The notes: a model not told the origin generated them from the letters alone. Shown: positions 26,443 to 35,967, numbered from the stretch's first letter. The stretch: 64,000 bases of DNA from Flavobacteriales bacterium UBA5040 (GCA_002415135.1 DIBY01000009.1:83701-147700); one strand, 5' to 3'. Translations and numbers: made by a program.

Positions 26443-28374
26443 TTATTGTTTTATAAATTTCAAATTTTTATCAGCAATTTTTAATAGATAAATTCCTTTC
26501 GGAAGTGCGCTCACACTCACTGAATATTTTGAAGAAAGCGTTCCTGACTTTACTAATTTACCATCAACACTAAAAATCTTATAAGCTTCTTCTTTAGTAA
26601 TTCCAGCTACAGACAGTTGGTCTTTCACAGGATTCGGATAGATTCTAATTTCCGCAGTTGAAACGTCATTAACTGCTAAGATTCCGGTATCTTTCGTGAC
26701 CGTTGAATTTTTGGTAATGATTTGATTTTCATAATTAAACTGTACTGAAGATACATTGAAAGTGAGCGCTTCGGCAAAATTTTGATTGTTTGAATTATTA
26801 TTTAAAACCAGATAAGCAACTTCACCCGCAGTTCCGGTTACTTTAATAGGCAAAGGCATTTCAAAGAAACTGACCGATGAATTACTTTGCGTTTGACCTA
26901 CTTTAAAACGGATAACTTTATCTGGTGTTTGATTCCATTTAATTTGATAAGTCGGATATCCCTGACCGTAAATCCAATCGTTGAAAAATTCGGTAAAATC
27001 TGTTCCTGTAGATTGTATTAATGAAGTCTTTAAATCATCTGTTCTCACATAATTATAAGCTAGATTTGGACGGGCATGATAATCTTTTAAAGCTTGATAA
27101 AAAACGGCATCTCCTAAAATCCATTTCATCATTCTTAAAACGTATCCACCTTTTGCATAACTTAAACGTCCACTAAAAACAACATTGTTATTTCCTAAAT
27201 TAGCATCAGCAACATATACGCTGCCGCCCGTGGAATCTGTAATGTAATTCATTTCTGACAAAAGATAACTCATAAACTGACTGTTGCTCATCAATAACTT
27301 TTCATTGGCAAGATGTTGACCGTAGGTTGCAAATCCTTCATTAAGCCAAATGTCATTCCAGGCGCCACAAGTTATTTTATCACCAAACCATTGATGGGCC
27401 AATTCATGCGCAATCAGACTTTTACCAAAAGAACCCATTGATGACATGGTCGCATGTTCCATACCGCCGCCCCAGCCAAACTGCATGTGTCCGTATTTTT
27501 CGTTTCTGTAAGGATAAGGACCGAAATAATCTTCGAATACCGTCATGATATTTTTGGTCCAGTTAATATTAGCCATCGTTGTGCTATTCGCTGCGGTAGA
27601 AGGATAAACGTAATTCACAAAGGGAAAAGGCGGACTTCCCATGGTATCATTAAATTTGGTGTAATTGGTAATTCCAAGTGCAATCAAATAAGCCGGAATA
27701 GGATAATTGGTTTGCCAGAAAGTCAGCTTTTTATTTCCTGGTAAAGTTGTTTCAGAAAATAATTTCCCGTTAGAAGCGACATTGTATTGAGAAGGTGTTG
27801 TGATTTTAATATCCACTTTTTCTATTTTGTCATTCATACTTTGCTTAGTGGGAAACCATTCCTGAGCACCATAAGGTTCCGAAAGCGTGTAAAGTACTGG
27901 TGTTCCATTTTGGGTAGAAGTAGTAAATGCATCGCCGGCACTTCCAGAAATATCAGGAGATCCAGAATATTTAATCGATAAAGAATCAATAGTAGAAGCA
28001 ATTAGCGCAGTTGGGAAATCAATTTTTATTTCCTTGGTTGGCAACTGCGTAAACGTAAGATTGGTGCCGTGGTATTTTACTTCAGAAACCGTCAAGACAT
28101 TAGAGAAATCGAAATAGATACTCGATATATTTTGGTTCGGAACGAAATGGCTTGTCACCGTTCCGCTTACAAAAAATTGCGCTGGATCTAAGTCTAAATC
28201 TAAACGTTGGTATTTTAAATCATAATTCAAAGTGTTTGGATTCACATTGTAATTAATCATTTTAGCATATCGTTGAGATTCATTACGAATCATACTCTTT
28301 CTTTCTGCTTCTTCGTTTTGAGCGAAAACATGTGCAAAAGATAATATTAAAGCAAGTGTATAAAAATGTTTCAT
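26443..28374 (-). CDS. secreted M1-family aminopeptidase with T9SS sorting domain
   Basis: Gluzincin aminopeptidase of 643 aa. The chosen start at 28374 begins with a clean signal peptide (MKHFYTLALILSFAHVFAQ); an in-frame ATG at 28416 adds 14 residues that spoil it. The exopeptidase motif appears as GGGMEHA, and the zinc site is HELAHQWFGD near residue 321 with the third ligand in NEGFATY. The last 75 residues carry IYPNPVKDQLSV and end LKIADKNLKFIKQ, a type A T9SS sorting domain. It probably trims peptides outside the cell. A terminator follows. Confidence 0.93.
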   Translation of the reverse strand: MKHFYTLALILSFAHVFAQNEEAERKSMIRNESQRYAKMINYNVNPNTLNYDLKYQRLDLDLDPAQFFVSGTVTSHFVPNQNISSIYFDFSNVLTVSEVKYHGTNLTFTQLPTKEIKIDFPTALIASTIDSLSIKYSGSPDISGSAGDAFTTSTQNGTPVLYTLSEPYGAQEWFPTKQSMNDKIEKVDIKITTPSQYNVASNGKLFSETTLPGNKKLTFWQTNYPIPAYLIALGITNYTKFNDTMGSPPFPFVNYVYPSTAANSTTMANINWTKNIMTVFEDYFGPYPYRNEKYGHMQFGWGGGMEHATMSSMGSFGKSLIAHELAHQWFGDKITCGAWNDIWLNEGFATYGQHLANEKLLMSNSQFMSYLLSEMNYITDSTGGSVYVADANLGNNNVVFSGRLSYAKGGYVLRMMKWILGDAVFYQALKDYHARPNLAYNYVRTDDLKTSLIQSTGTDFTEFFNDWIYGQGYPTYQIKWNQTPDKVIRFKVGQTQSNSSVSFFEMPLPIKVTGTAGEVAYLVLNNNSNNQNFAEALTFNVSSVQFNYENQIITKNSTVTKDTGILAVNDVSTAEIRIYPNPVKDQLSVAGITKEEAYKIFSVDGKLVKSGTLSSKYSVSVSALPKGIYLLKIADKNLKFIKQ

Positions 28375-28406
28375 TTCTTCAATTATTAGTGCATAAAGAT
28401 AAAAAA

Positions 28407-28432
28407 AACCTTTCAATAATTATTAAAAGGTT
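28407..28432 (-). terminator. terminator after the dacB-type gene
   Basis: Stem AACCTTT (28407-28413) / AAAGGTT (28426-28432), with eight A before it giving the minus-strand T tract. Confidence 0.7.
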
Positions 28433-28454
28433 AATTTATTTATGAAATAAAGAT

Positions 28455-29906
28455 TTATAGATTCAAGGTCGGCTCCAGGATTTGTTCCATTTTGCTTTTC
28501 ACTTGATCTACAGAACCTGCATAATTATTAATAAGCAATGAGAAAACCAAGGTTTTACCAGAATTCGTTTTCATATAACCAGCCAAGGTTTTTACTTTAT
28601 TTAAAGTTCCTGTCTTTGCAAATATCTGTCCGTTTCCAGCATCGTAAAACATTCTTTTTAATGTTCCTGTTTGTCCACCAATTGGTAAACTTTCCTGAAA
28701 AGTTTTGTAATATTTTTCATTCATTAGATTCGCTAAAAATTTTACTTGAGAAATCGGTGTTACCACATTACTTCTGGAAAGACCGCTTCCGTCATAATAG
28801 TTTAAACCTTCAGTCTCAAAACCAACTGATTTTAAATGGTTGTTTACTACTTTTCTACCAGATTCTAATGTTTGATCACCTAACTTCTGAAATCCAACCA
28901 TTCTCAAAGTCGCTTCTGCTAAAGCATTATCGCTGTGTTGATTGGTATACATGATGATTTCTGCTAAAGTCGGCGATTGATAATTGGTGATCACTTCTCT
29001 TCTTTCAGGATTAGGATCTGTTACTCTCGTTACCACTTTTCCAATTACGGGCAGACCACTTTTTAACATCGTAGCTCTTAAGTTATTGGCTAAATAAGCG
29101 GGAGCATCCGGCATTTTTGTAGTCAAATATGCGCCCTCAAATTTATCTGCGTAAACCATCTGTCCAATGTATGGAGAGATGTAGTAGAAGTTTTTATTTT
29201 CAGAAAACGGATTTGATTTCTTAGCTATCAGCTTTTCATTTTCAGGGTTAATTTCATGAGTTGTTCCAACAGGCAAATAGTAATTTCCGTTTTCTAACCA
29301 GACGATACTTTCCGGTAAAAGCTGAGTTTTATTTACTTTAAAAACAGCAGTTTGGATGATGATATCACCATTAATTTTGGTAATTCCTTTGTCTTTTGTT
29401 GCTGCAATAAAATCAGAAATAATTGTTCTATAAGAATTTGCTCCTGCTTTATTGGTACCTAATGATGGATCACCACTACCGACGATGTATAAATTTCCGT
29501 TAAGCACTCCGTCTTCAATCGCTCCGGAATATTCTAACTGCGTCATCCACCTGAAGTTTTCCCCTAAAAGATTCATAGCCGTTTCTGTAGTCAACAATTT
29601 CGTTGTAGAAGCAGGAATCAAGGAAGCGTTTTCATTATAAGAACTGATCACTTTTTTGGTTTTGGGATCATAAACGACAAAACCCCAGTTTGCATTTCGC
29701 AAAACAGGATCATTCATCATTGAATTCAATTTGATGTCTACGAGTTCTTTTGCACTTAAAAGCTTTTCAGAGCTTTCTTTTGATATACTGGAATTTTGGC
29801 TTTCGAAGGATTGAGGATAATTGGAAGAAGTGAAAGTTCCCTGCGCAAATACAAATGAGGACACTGCAATTGCAGAAGAAACTAAGATTTTTTTGATGTT
29901 AATCAT
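28455..29906 (-). CDS. dacB: D-alanyl-D-alanine carboxypeptidase/endopeptidase, PBP4 family
   Basis: Periplasmic class C penicillin-binding protein of 483 aa with a signal peptide (ending SSFVFAQ). The serine-hydrolase motifs are present in order: SxxK as STTK near residue 93, SxN as SDN in QHSDNALAE, and KTG in FAKTGTLNKV near 430. The long insert between the first two motifs is typical of PBP4/DacB (peptidase family S13). It trims or opens peptidoglycan cross-links. It is monocistronic, with a terminator before the next gene. Confidence 0.95.
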   Translation of the reverse strand: MINIKKILVSSAIAVSSFVFAQGTFTSSNYPQSFESQNSSISKESSEKLLSAKELVDIKLNSMMNDPVLRNANWGFVVYDPKTKKVISSYNENASLIPASTTKLLTTETAMNLLGENFRWMTQLEYSGAIEDGVLNGNLYIVGSGDPSLGTNKAGANSYRTIISDFIAATKDKGITKINGDIIIQTAVFKVNKTQLLPESIVWLENGNYYLPVGTTHEINPENEKLIAKKSNPFSENKNFYYISPYIGQMVYADKFEGAYLTTKMPDAPAYLANNLRATMLKSGLPVIGKVVTRVTDPNPERREVITNYQSPTLAEIIMYTNQHSDNALAEATLRMVGFQKLGDQTLESGRKVVNNHLKSVGFETEGLNYYDGSGLSRSNVVTPISQVKFLANLMNEKYYKTFQESLPIGGQTGTLKRMFYDAGNGQIFAKTGTLNKVKTLAGYMKTNSGKTLVFSLLINNYAGSVDQVKSKMEQILEPTLNL

Positions 29907-30056
29907 TTAATTTTATTATTTGATTATCGATTTAATGTTAAGCTAAAGCAAGAAGATCCTGCACAAAACATCTTTTAAACGTTCAAAAATATAAAATATT
30001 GTTGGAAGACAGTCCCTTACCTACTATAAAAACGTGGTAATAACTGTTAAACTTTG

Positions 30057-32498
30057 TTAAAAGTCAACGAATATCACCTTTTTGATGGAATTGTACGCCG
30101 TAATCTCGTCAAACTCTGCTAAACTTTTGGCTACCAAACCTTTATATTCAGAATACTTTTTTCCTTTTGGTAATTTCAATAAAAGCTGATATTGATACAT
30201 CAAATTCAGTTTCCCAATTGGAGATTTCTCAGGACCTAAAATACATTCTTCCGGTAAATATTTACGAAGAACAGAACCTAAAAATTGGGAGGCGCGATTG
30301 ACCTTATCTTCCCGACGATGCTTTAATTCAATCATAATTAATTTGACAAAAGGCGGATACAAAAACTTCTTCCTTTCCGTCAATAAATGTTCATAAATCA
30401 TCGGCGTATCATTATCTTTCAACAATTGAAAAATAGAATGCTGCGGATTATAAGTTTGAATTAAAACCTTACCATTTCCAGACAGTCTACCAGCTCTTCC
30501 TGAAACCTGGGTGATCAATTGAAACGCTCTTTCTTCCGCCCGAAAATCCTGTACATATAATAAGGAGTCGGCTTTGGGAATTGCCACCAATTCAATATTG
30601 TCAAAATCCAATCCTTTGGAAATCATCTGAGTACCAACAATAACATCTGTTTCGCCTTCTTCTATTTTCTCGTATAATTTCTCGTACGCAAATTTTTTGC
30701 GCATTGAATCAACATCCATTCGATCAACTTCTGAGTCAGGAAATATCTTCGAAACTTCTTCATGAATCTGTTCTACCCCAACTCCTCTCACATTCAATTT
30801 CTCAGAATGGCATTTCGGACAGGTTTTCGGTTTGCCGGCTTTTTGTCCACAATAATGACATTTCATTTCATTATTGTATTTGTGATAGGTCATGACCACA
30901 TCGCAATTCGAACAGTAATTGACGTAACCACAGGTTTCACATTCGACTACATTTGCATAACCACGACGGTTGTGAAGAATCATGGTTTGTTTATGCTGAT
31001 CAATTTCTTTTCTTATTTCGTCAATTAAATGCAAAGAAAAACTACCAACTAATTTTTTAGAGTCCTGAGCTTCTTTAAAATTAATGAGTTCAAACTCCGG
31101 AATTTTCACATTTCCAAAACGTTCACCTAAGAAAACATATTTCAGTTTTTCCTTTTTTGCTGCGTAATAGGATTCTACAGACGGTGTCGCAGAACCCAGA
31201 ATAACATTGGCTTTATAGAATTTAGCTAAGACTTGCGCCGCATCTTTAGCATTAAAAAATGGAGAAGTTTCCCGTGGCTTGTAACTGGAATCGTGTTCTT
31301 CGTCAACGACGATCAAACCTAAATTTTCATAAGGTAAAAACAAGGCATTCCGTGTTCCAATGAGGATTTTAATATCATTATTTTTAATTCTTCGCCAGAC
31401 TTCTACCTTTTCGAAATCGGTTAATTTTTGATGATAAAAGCCTAATTGTTTACCATATTTTTTTTCTAAACGCTGCACAATCTGTTTCGTTATCGCTATC
31501 TCTGGAAGCAAGAATAAAACGTTTTTTCCCTCAGCTACCGTCTCTTCAATTTTCTCTAAATAAACATGGGTTTTTCCTGAAGACGTAACGCCGTGAAGCA
31601 AAACATTTTTTTCTTCTTCGAAAGCTTGATCAATTTCTGTTTTTGCCTGAAGTTGAATATCACTCAGTTTTTCTAATTCTTCAGTTTCGCCTTCGTACAT
31701 GTCCAGTCGATCTTTTTGAAGATAATATTCCAAAACCAAATCTTTTTCCATTAAAGATTTTAATTGTGCCTGAGCATAATTTCCTTCATGAAAAACATCT
31801 GATTTTTTGATTAATTTTTCAGGATGTTCGGTTTGTTTTTCTAATAATAAAAGAAATAATTCCTGTTGTTTGGGTGACCGTTTTAGTGATAATAGAATTT
31901 CCGGTAAATGAGCATTTTTAATGGTTTCATCGTTGATCTTCAAATAAGCAACTTCCTTTGCTTTGTATTTTTCAGCAACTTTCTCATCAATTTCGATGTA
32001 TTGTAGATCGATTAGTGACTTGATGGTTTTTACGATATCTTTTTTAGCAATAAAAGCTTCAATCTCGGTTAAATTAATAAGTTGTCGAACTTCTAGGGCC
32101 TGTATCAAATACATTTCATTGACATCTAAATTCTCGAAATCAACAACAACATTCGGCTTTAATTTTAAGTATGTTTCACTTTCCAGTTTTAAAGAACCGG
32201 GAAATGAAAATCGATAAATCTCACCAATATTACAGAGATAATAGTCTGAAAGCCAATTCCAGAATTGAATCTGCTCCTTGGGTAAAATCGGAAAATCATC
32301 TAAAATATTGATGATCTCTTTCGGTACAAAAGTTTCTGGTTCCTCATCATGAAGATCAAACACAATCCCTGTATAAATTTTTTTTCCACCAAAAGCCACC
32401 AAAACGCGCATTCCAACTTGAATGGACGACGAAATTTCAACCGGAACTTTATAGGTAAAAGTTCCTTTTAAATTTAAGGGGAGAATGACTTGGGCGAA
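30057..32498 (-). CDS. priA: primosomal protein N' (replication restart helicase PriA)
   Basis: DNA helicase that reloads the replisome at stalled forks. Walker A is GVTSSGKT and Walker B VVDEEHDSSYK. The zinc-binding insert has CETCGYVNYCSNC and CHYCG...CPKCH. The first ATG is at 32411 (784 aa), but conserved 3'-end-binding-domain sequence continues upstream in frame to 32498 (FAQVILPLNLKGTFTYKVP and on), adding 29 residues. No ATG, GTG or TTG lies in frame between 32411 and the stop at 32543. An octamer repeat occupies the expected start site. Either an unusual start (ATC or ATT) is used or the protein is shortened. Confidence 0.9.
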   Translation of the reverse strand, partial: FAQVILPLNLKGTFTYKVPVEISSSIQVGMRVLVAFGGKKIYTGIVFDLHDEEPETFVPKEIINILDDFPILPKEQIQFWNWLSDYYLCNIGEIYRFSFPGSLKLESETYLKLKPNVVVDFENLDVNEMYLIQALEVRQLINLTEIEAFIAKKDIVKTIKSLIDLQYIEIDEKVAEKYKAKEVAYLKINDETIKNAHLPEILLSLKRSPKQQELFLLLLEKQTEHPEKLIKKSDVFHEGNYAQAQLKSLMEKDLVLEYYLQKDRLDMYEGETEELEKLSDIQLQAKTEIDQAFEEEKNVLLHGVTSSGKTHVYLEKIEETVAEGKNVLFLLPEIAITKQIVQRLEKKYGKQLGFYHQKLTDFEKVEVWRRIKNNDIKILIGTRNALFLPYENLGLIVVDEEHDSSYKPRETSPFFNAKDAAQVLAKFYKANVILGSATPSVESYYAAKKEKLKYVFLGERFGNVKIPEFELINFKEAQDSKKLVGSFSLHLIDEIRKEIDQHKQTMILHNRRGYANVVECETCGYVNYCSNCDVVMTYHKYNNEMKCHYCGQKAGKPKTCPKCHSEKLNVRGVGVEQIHEEVSKIFPDSEVDRMDVDSMRKKFAYEKLYEKIEEGETDVIVGTQMISKGLDFDNIELVAIPKADSLLYVQDFRAEERAFQLITQVSGRAGRLSGNGKVLIQTYNPQHSIFQLLKDNDTPMIYEHLLTERKKFLYPPFVKLIMIELKHRREDKVNRASQFLGSVLRKYLPEECILGPEKSPIGKLNLMYQYQLLLKLPKGKKYSEYKGLVAKSLAEFDEITAYNSIKKVIFVDF

Positions 32499-32499
32499 A

Positions 32500-32539
32500 G
32501 TTGATGTGATGATGCGGTGATTTGGTGATGTGATGATTT
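32500..32539. repeat. five-unit octamer repeat over the priA start site
   Basis: Plus-strand units GTTGATGT, GATGATGC, GGTGATTT, GGTGATGT, GATGATTT, contiguous and in phase. The array ends two bases before the first conserved priA codon (32498). Confidence 0.75.
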
Positions 32540-32605
32540 CCTACAATTCTGTTTACAAATTTAGAAATAAATTTTGGCTAAAGACAATGGACTATATTTT
32601 ATAGG

Positions 32606-32637
32606 AAAAGGATTGGAGAAAATTCCAATCCTTTTTT
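32606..32637. terminator. terminator between putA and priA
   Basis: Stem AAAGGATTGGA (32607-32617) / TCCAATCCTTT (32624-32634) with a 6-nt loop. It should end transcription from the proline dehydrogenase gene on the minus strand, although the cleaner T tract is on the plus strand. Confidence 0.65.
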
Positions 32638-32644
32638 ATTATTT

Positions 32645-32697
32645 TGCATTGGAATGAATTCCAACGCTGCAATATCGGTCGTTCCAACGGAACTTTG
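32645..32697. repeat. palindromic intergenic element downstream of putA
   Basis: Contains the palindrome TTGGAATGAATTCCAA (32649-32664) and a second small inverted repeat GTTCCAACGGAAC. It is non-coding and immediately follows the stop of the proline dehydrogenase gene (minus strand). The wording is like elements I have the impression of seeing dispersed in Flavobacteriia. Confidence 0.45.
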
Positions 32698-32700
32698 GAT

Positions 32701-33870
32701 TTATTTCCCTCTTCTTCTATCCAATTCTTTTTGAATCAAACCTAATTCTCTACCCGTTTGTCCGGCAACGGAGGTGTTTTCCTGCGCTCTTCTCGTTAAA
32801 TAGGGAACCACATCTTTCACTGGTCCGTACGGAAGATATTTGCAAACGTTGTATTTTTCAGCGCCTAAATAATAAGTAATATTATCGCTCATTCCGTACA
32901 ATTGTCCGAAATGTATTTGACAGTGATCATGCGGTAATCCCATTGCTTTCATTTTATCCATCACGAGTTCTGTTGATTTCTCGTTGTGTGTTCCAAAAAA
33001 TCCAGAAACTTTGTCCAGATTGTTTAAAACAAAATCGATCGCTGCATTATAATTATCATCAGATGCTTGTTTGGTTGGCTGAATTGGATCGGGATATTTC
33101 ATCGCTAAAGCTCTTGCTCTCTCTTTTTCCATGTAAGCACCACGCACAAATTTGTAGCCCAGGAAATAATTTTTCTGTTTGGCTCTTTCCAGATCTTCCG
33201 CCAAATATTCCATTCTTCCGGTTCTGTACATTTGAATGGTATTCCAAACAATCGCTCTTTCCTTATTGAATCGCTCCATCATTTCATTCACCAAGTTGTC
33301 GGTTGAATTCTGCATCCAACTTTCTTCGGCATCGATCATGATGACAACATTACGGTCAAATGCCATTTGGCAAACCTCTTCATATCTTTTTACGACTCTC
33401 GCCCATTCTTCTTTTTGAGAAGTCGTCAATTCTACATTTTTTCCAATTTCCTCGTAAATTTCAATGCGTCCAAAACCGGTCGGTTTAAAAACAACAAACG
33501 GAATTGCGGGATTGCCTTCTGCAAATTTGATGTTTTGCTTAATTTCGGTACAGGTATCGTCAAAGACTTTCTCTTCTGCTTTTCCTTCAATGGCATAATC
33601 GAAAATACTTCCGACGTGATGTTTAAACATTTGCTTCACCACTTTCATGCTTTCTTCATGGGTTTCACCACCGCAAAACTGTTCGAATAAAGTTTGCTTC
33701 ACAATATTGGTAACAAACGGAAAATCATTCTTTACCGTAAAGTTAAGGGCCGAAATTCCAACATTGGTAATCAATGGCTGTTCGATCGCTTTAAACATCC
33801 AATACGCTTTTTTCAGTTGAGAATCGGTTTTGTCGGCGAAGGCAATTTGGGTATTATTGAAAATGCTCAT
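32701..33870 (-). CDS. putA: proline dehydrogenase
   Basis: Monofunctional proline dehydrogenase of 389 aa, an FAD enzyme that oxidises proline to pyrroline-5-carboxylate and passes electrons to the quinone pool. The TIM-barrel marks are VVIMIDAEESWMQ near 175, FVRGAYMEKERARA near 240, GTHNEKS near 290 and the C-terminal LPYGPVKDVVPYLTRRAQEN, which holds the substrate-binding arginines. There is no fused P5C dehydrogenase. It stands alone, divergent from aroB. The usual length is 300-400 aa for stand-alone forms. Confidence 0.94.
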   Translation of the reverse strand: MSIFNNTQIAFADKTDSQLKKAYWMFKAIEQPLITNVGISALNFTVKNDFPFVTNIVKQTLFEQFCGGETHEESMKVVKQMFKHHVGSIFDYAIEGKAEEKVFDDTCTEIKQNIKFAEGNPAIPFVVFKPTGFGRIEIYEEIGKNVELTTSQKEEWARVVKRYEEVCQMAFDRNVVIMIDAEESWMQNSTDNLVNEMMERFNKERAIVWNTIQMYRTGRMEYLAEDLERAKQKNYFLGYKFVRGAYMEKERARALAMKYPDPIQPTKQASDDNYNAAIDFVLNNLDKVSGFFGTHNEKSTELVMDKMKAMGLPHDHCQIHFGQLYGMSDNITYYLGAEKYNVCKYLPYGPVKDVVPYLTRRAQENTSVAGQTGRELGLIQKELDRRRGK

Positions 33871-33912
33871 AATTAAAATTAAAGTTCAACAAATTTAATA
33901 TAACTCCCTGAA

Positions 33913-33942
33913 TTGATAAAACTAAATTAAAGTTTAATTTTG
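33913..33942 (+). promoter_or_regulatory. promoter of aroB
   Basis: TTG (33913-33915), 19-nt spacer, TAATTTTG (33935-33942). This is a full match to the Bacteroidota consensus TTG-N17-23-TAnnTTTG, 18 nt before the ATG. Confidence 0.7.
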
Positions 33943-33960
33943 TGATAAATTTCAGTACGC

Positions 33961-35001
33961 ATGATTTCAATTTTAGACCAGAATTTCTCCCAACTCAACA
34001 ACTTTATCGAAGCATTACAACCAACGCAACTTTTGATATTGGTTGACGAGAACACTCATGAACATTGCCTTACCACCCTTTTAGGAAATTTAGAAACCGA
34101 AATTCCTTTTGAAATTATCGAGATTGAAGCGGGTGAGGAAATGAAAACTTTGGAAACTGCAGCGCAACTCTGGGAAATTTTAACTGAATTTGAGACCGAT
34201 CGTAAAGCTTTGATGATCAATTTGGGTGGTGGCGTCATCACCGATATGGGTGGATTTATCGCTTCAACGTATAAGAGAGGAATTCCGTTCATTAATATTC
34301 CGACGACGCTTTTGGGAATGTGCGATGCTTCCATCGGTGGAAAAACGGGAATCGATCATCAATTTTTAAAGAATATTATTGGGACTTTCGCGCATCCAGA
34401 ACAGATTTTTGTTTTTCCTGAATTTCTTCAAACTTTACCATTCGAGGAATTAAGAAGCGGTTTTGCAGAAATGTTGAAACATGGTTTAATTACGGATGAA
34501 AGTCATTGGAGCGACTTAATTTCTATCAAAGAATTAACTCCTCAAAATATTTTTCCTTTCATTGAAAGATCGATGCAGATCAAACAAAACGTTGTTGAAC
34601 AGGATTTTACAGAACAAAACATTAGGAAGACTTTAAATTTTGGTCATACGATTGGTCATGCTTTAGAAAGTTTATTTCTATTAAAAGGAAAACCAATTAT
34701 GCATGGCGAAGCTGTAGCTTTAGGAATGATCTGCGAAACCAGAATTTCATTTTTGCAGGATTTCATCTCAGAGAAAACTGCCAAAGAAATCGTTTCAAAT
34801 ATTCAGAAGTACTTTCCACACTTAGATATCACCAAATTTTCTGTCGAAGAAATCGTTAATTTAATGAAGAACGATAAGAAAAATTCAGCCGGAAATATCA
34901 ACTTCTCTTTGATAACAGCAATAGGAAGTTCGACTTTCAACTGCTCAGTTAGTCTTGAAGACATCGAAAACTCATTGCTTTATTATCAAAATTTAGCTTA
35001 A
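33961..35001 (+). CDS. aroB: 3-dehydroquinate synthase
   Basis: Second enzyme of the shikimate pathway, 346 aa, converting DAHP to 3-dehydroquinate with NAD and a metal ion. The NAD-binding glycine motif is NLGGGVITDMGGF near 83-95, followed by PTTLLGMCDASIGGKTGIDH near 118-135 and the metal-binding NFGHTIGHALES near 226-238. Length is normal. It is transcribed from its own consensus promoter and ends in a terminator. No other aro gene is adjacent. Confidence 0.97.
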   Translation: MISILDQNFSQLNNFIEALQPTQLLILVDENTHEHCLTTLLGNLETEIPFEIIEIEAGEEMKTLETAAQLWEILTEFETDRKALMINLGGGVITDMGGFIASTYKRGIPFINIPTTLLGMCDASIGGKTGIDHQFLKNIIGTFAHPEQIFVFPEFLQTLPFEELRSGFAEMLKHGLITDESHWSDLISIKELTPQNIFPFIERSMQIKQNVVEQDFTEQNIRKTLNFGHTIGHALESLFLLKGKPIMHGEAVALGMICETRISFLQDFISEKTAKEIVSNIQKYFPHLDITKFSVEEIVNLMKNDKKNSAGNINFSLITAIGSSTFNCSVSLEDIENSLLYYQNLA

Positions 35002-35025
35002 AAACTGACAAAAACACGCAACAGC

Positions 35026-35056
35026 ATTCCTATACAATTATTGTGTAGGAATTTTT
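35026..35056 (+). terminator. terminator after aroB
   Basis: 12-bp stem ATTCCTATACAA / TTGTGTAGGAAT (one G-T pair) with a TTA loop, followed by four T. Confidence 0.8.
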
Positions 35057-35111
35057 AATTTATCATAAACGACTGATTTATAGTCTTTTAAATTAAATAC
35101 TATTTAAACCA

Positions 35112-35144
35112 TTGTTTAATTTATAGCTTAAGTGAATACCTTTG
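35112..35144 (+). promoter_or_regulatory. promoter of the PorT-type barrel gene, with a long leader
   Basis: TTG (35112-35114), 22-nt spacer, TACCTTTG (35137-35144). Transcription would start near 35150, giving an untranslated leader of about 150 nt before the ATG at 35300. The leader is AT-rich and no riboswitch fold was recognised. Confidence 0.55.
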
Positions 35145-35299
35145 GCACACCATTTGAAAGTACTCCAAGCGTAAAACAAAATTTAAAAATCAATAGTAAT
35201 CAGGATTAGTCGATTTTAGAAATTATTTAATTTCAATTTTTAGAATCAAAATAATTCAATTATTAAAAACGTAAAAATTAATCAGAAAAATTTAAGATT

Positions 35300-35902
35300 A
35301 TGAAAAAGTTAGTATTAGGTGCGGCAATCGCAATGAGTTCATTGACATTCGCACAACAATTCGGAATTAAAGCAGGAATGAACGTATCGTCATTATCTAA
35401 AGATGCTGGATTAGACGATAGTAAATCAAAAATAGGATTTAACGCTGGTCTTTTCATGAATGCTCCTTTAGGTCAAAACTTTAGTATACAACCAGAGATT
35501 TTATACAACAATCTAGGAGATAAAGTTAGTTACAAAAACCTTGCTGGCAATGAATATGCTTCAGTTGCGAGAAACTTGGACTATATTGCAGTACCTGTAA
35601 TGTTCCAATATAATGCAACGCCAGAATTTTATTTGGAAGCTGGTCCAGAATTCGGTTTTTTGGTAAATGCAAAAGTTAAAACTGATAACAGTGTTTTAAA
35701 TACCACTACTACAAGCTCTTTGGACACTGACGCTTACAAAGATTTTAACATGGGCATTGGACTTGGTGCAGGATATTATTTTACTCCAAAAATTGGTTTA
35801 ACTGCTAGATATGTTGCAGGTTTAACAGACGTTTATAGCTCTAACAATGGAGATAAAGTTAAGAATAACAACTTCCAAGTAGGATTGGCTTACAAATTCT
35901 AA
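35300..35902 (+). CDS. outer membrane beta-barrel protein (PorT-type)
   Basis: Protein of 200 aa with a signal peptide (MKKLVLGAAIAMSSLTFAQ) and a mature domain of eight likely strands: FGIKAGMNVSSLS, IGFNAGLFMNAPL, FSIQPEILYNNLG, YIAVPVMFQYNA, FYLEAGPEFGFL, GIGLGAGYYF, IGLTARYVAGL and the last FQVGLAYKF. The pattern is that of the PorT/outer-membrane-protein beta-barrel family, which is abundant in Bacteroidota. The specific function is unknown. The 150-nt leader is unusually long for this window. Confidence 0.88.
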   Translation: MKKLVLGAAIAMSSLTFAQQFGIKAGMNVSSLSKDAGLDDSKSKIGFNAGLFMNAPLGQNFSIQPEILYNNLGDKVSYKNLAGNEYASVARNLDYIAVPVMFQYNATPEFYLEAGPEFGFLVNAKVKTDNSVLNTTTTSSLDTDAYKDFNMGIGLGAGYYFTPKIGLTARYVAGLTDVYSSNNGDKVKNNNFQVGLAYKF

Positions 35903-35926
35903 GAGAATACTTAATATGCTTTATAA

Positions 35927-35958
35927 AAAAAGGTTGGGATTAATTTCCCAACCTTTTT
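35927..35958. terminator. bidirectional terminator between the barrel gene and purF
   Basis: 13-bp stem AAAAAGGTTGGGA / TCCCAACCTTTTT (35927-35939, 35946-35958) with a 6-nt loop. It serves both convergent genes. Confidence 0.88.
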
Positions 35959-35967
35959 ATTTTTAAG

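Noticed and set aside
28538..28954. 138-codon open frame opposite dacB
   Set aside because: A shadow of the dacB coding frame; its composition is unlike that of real proteins.
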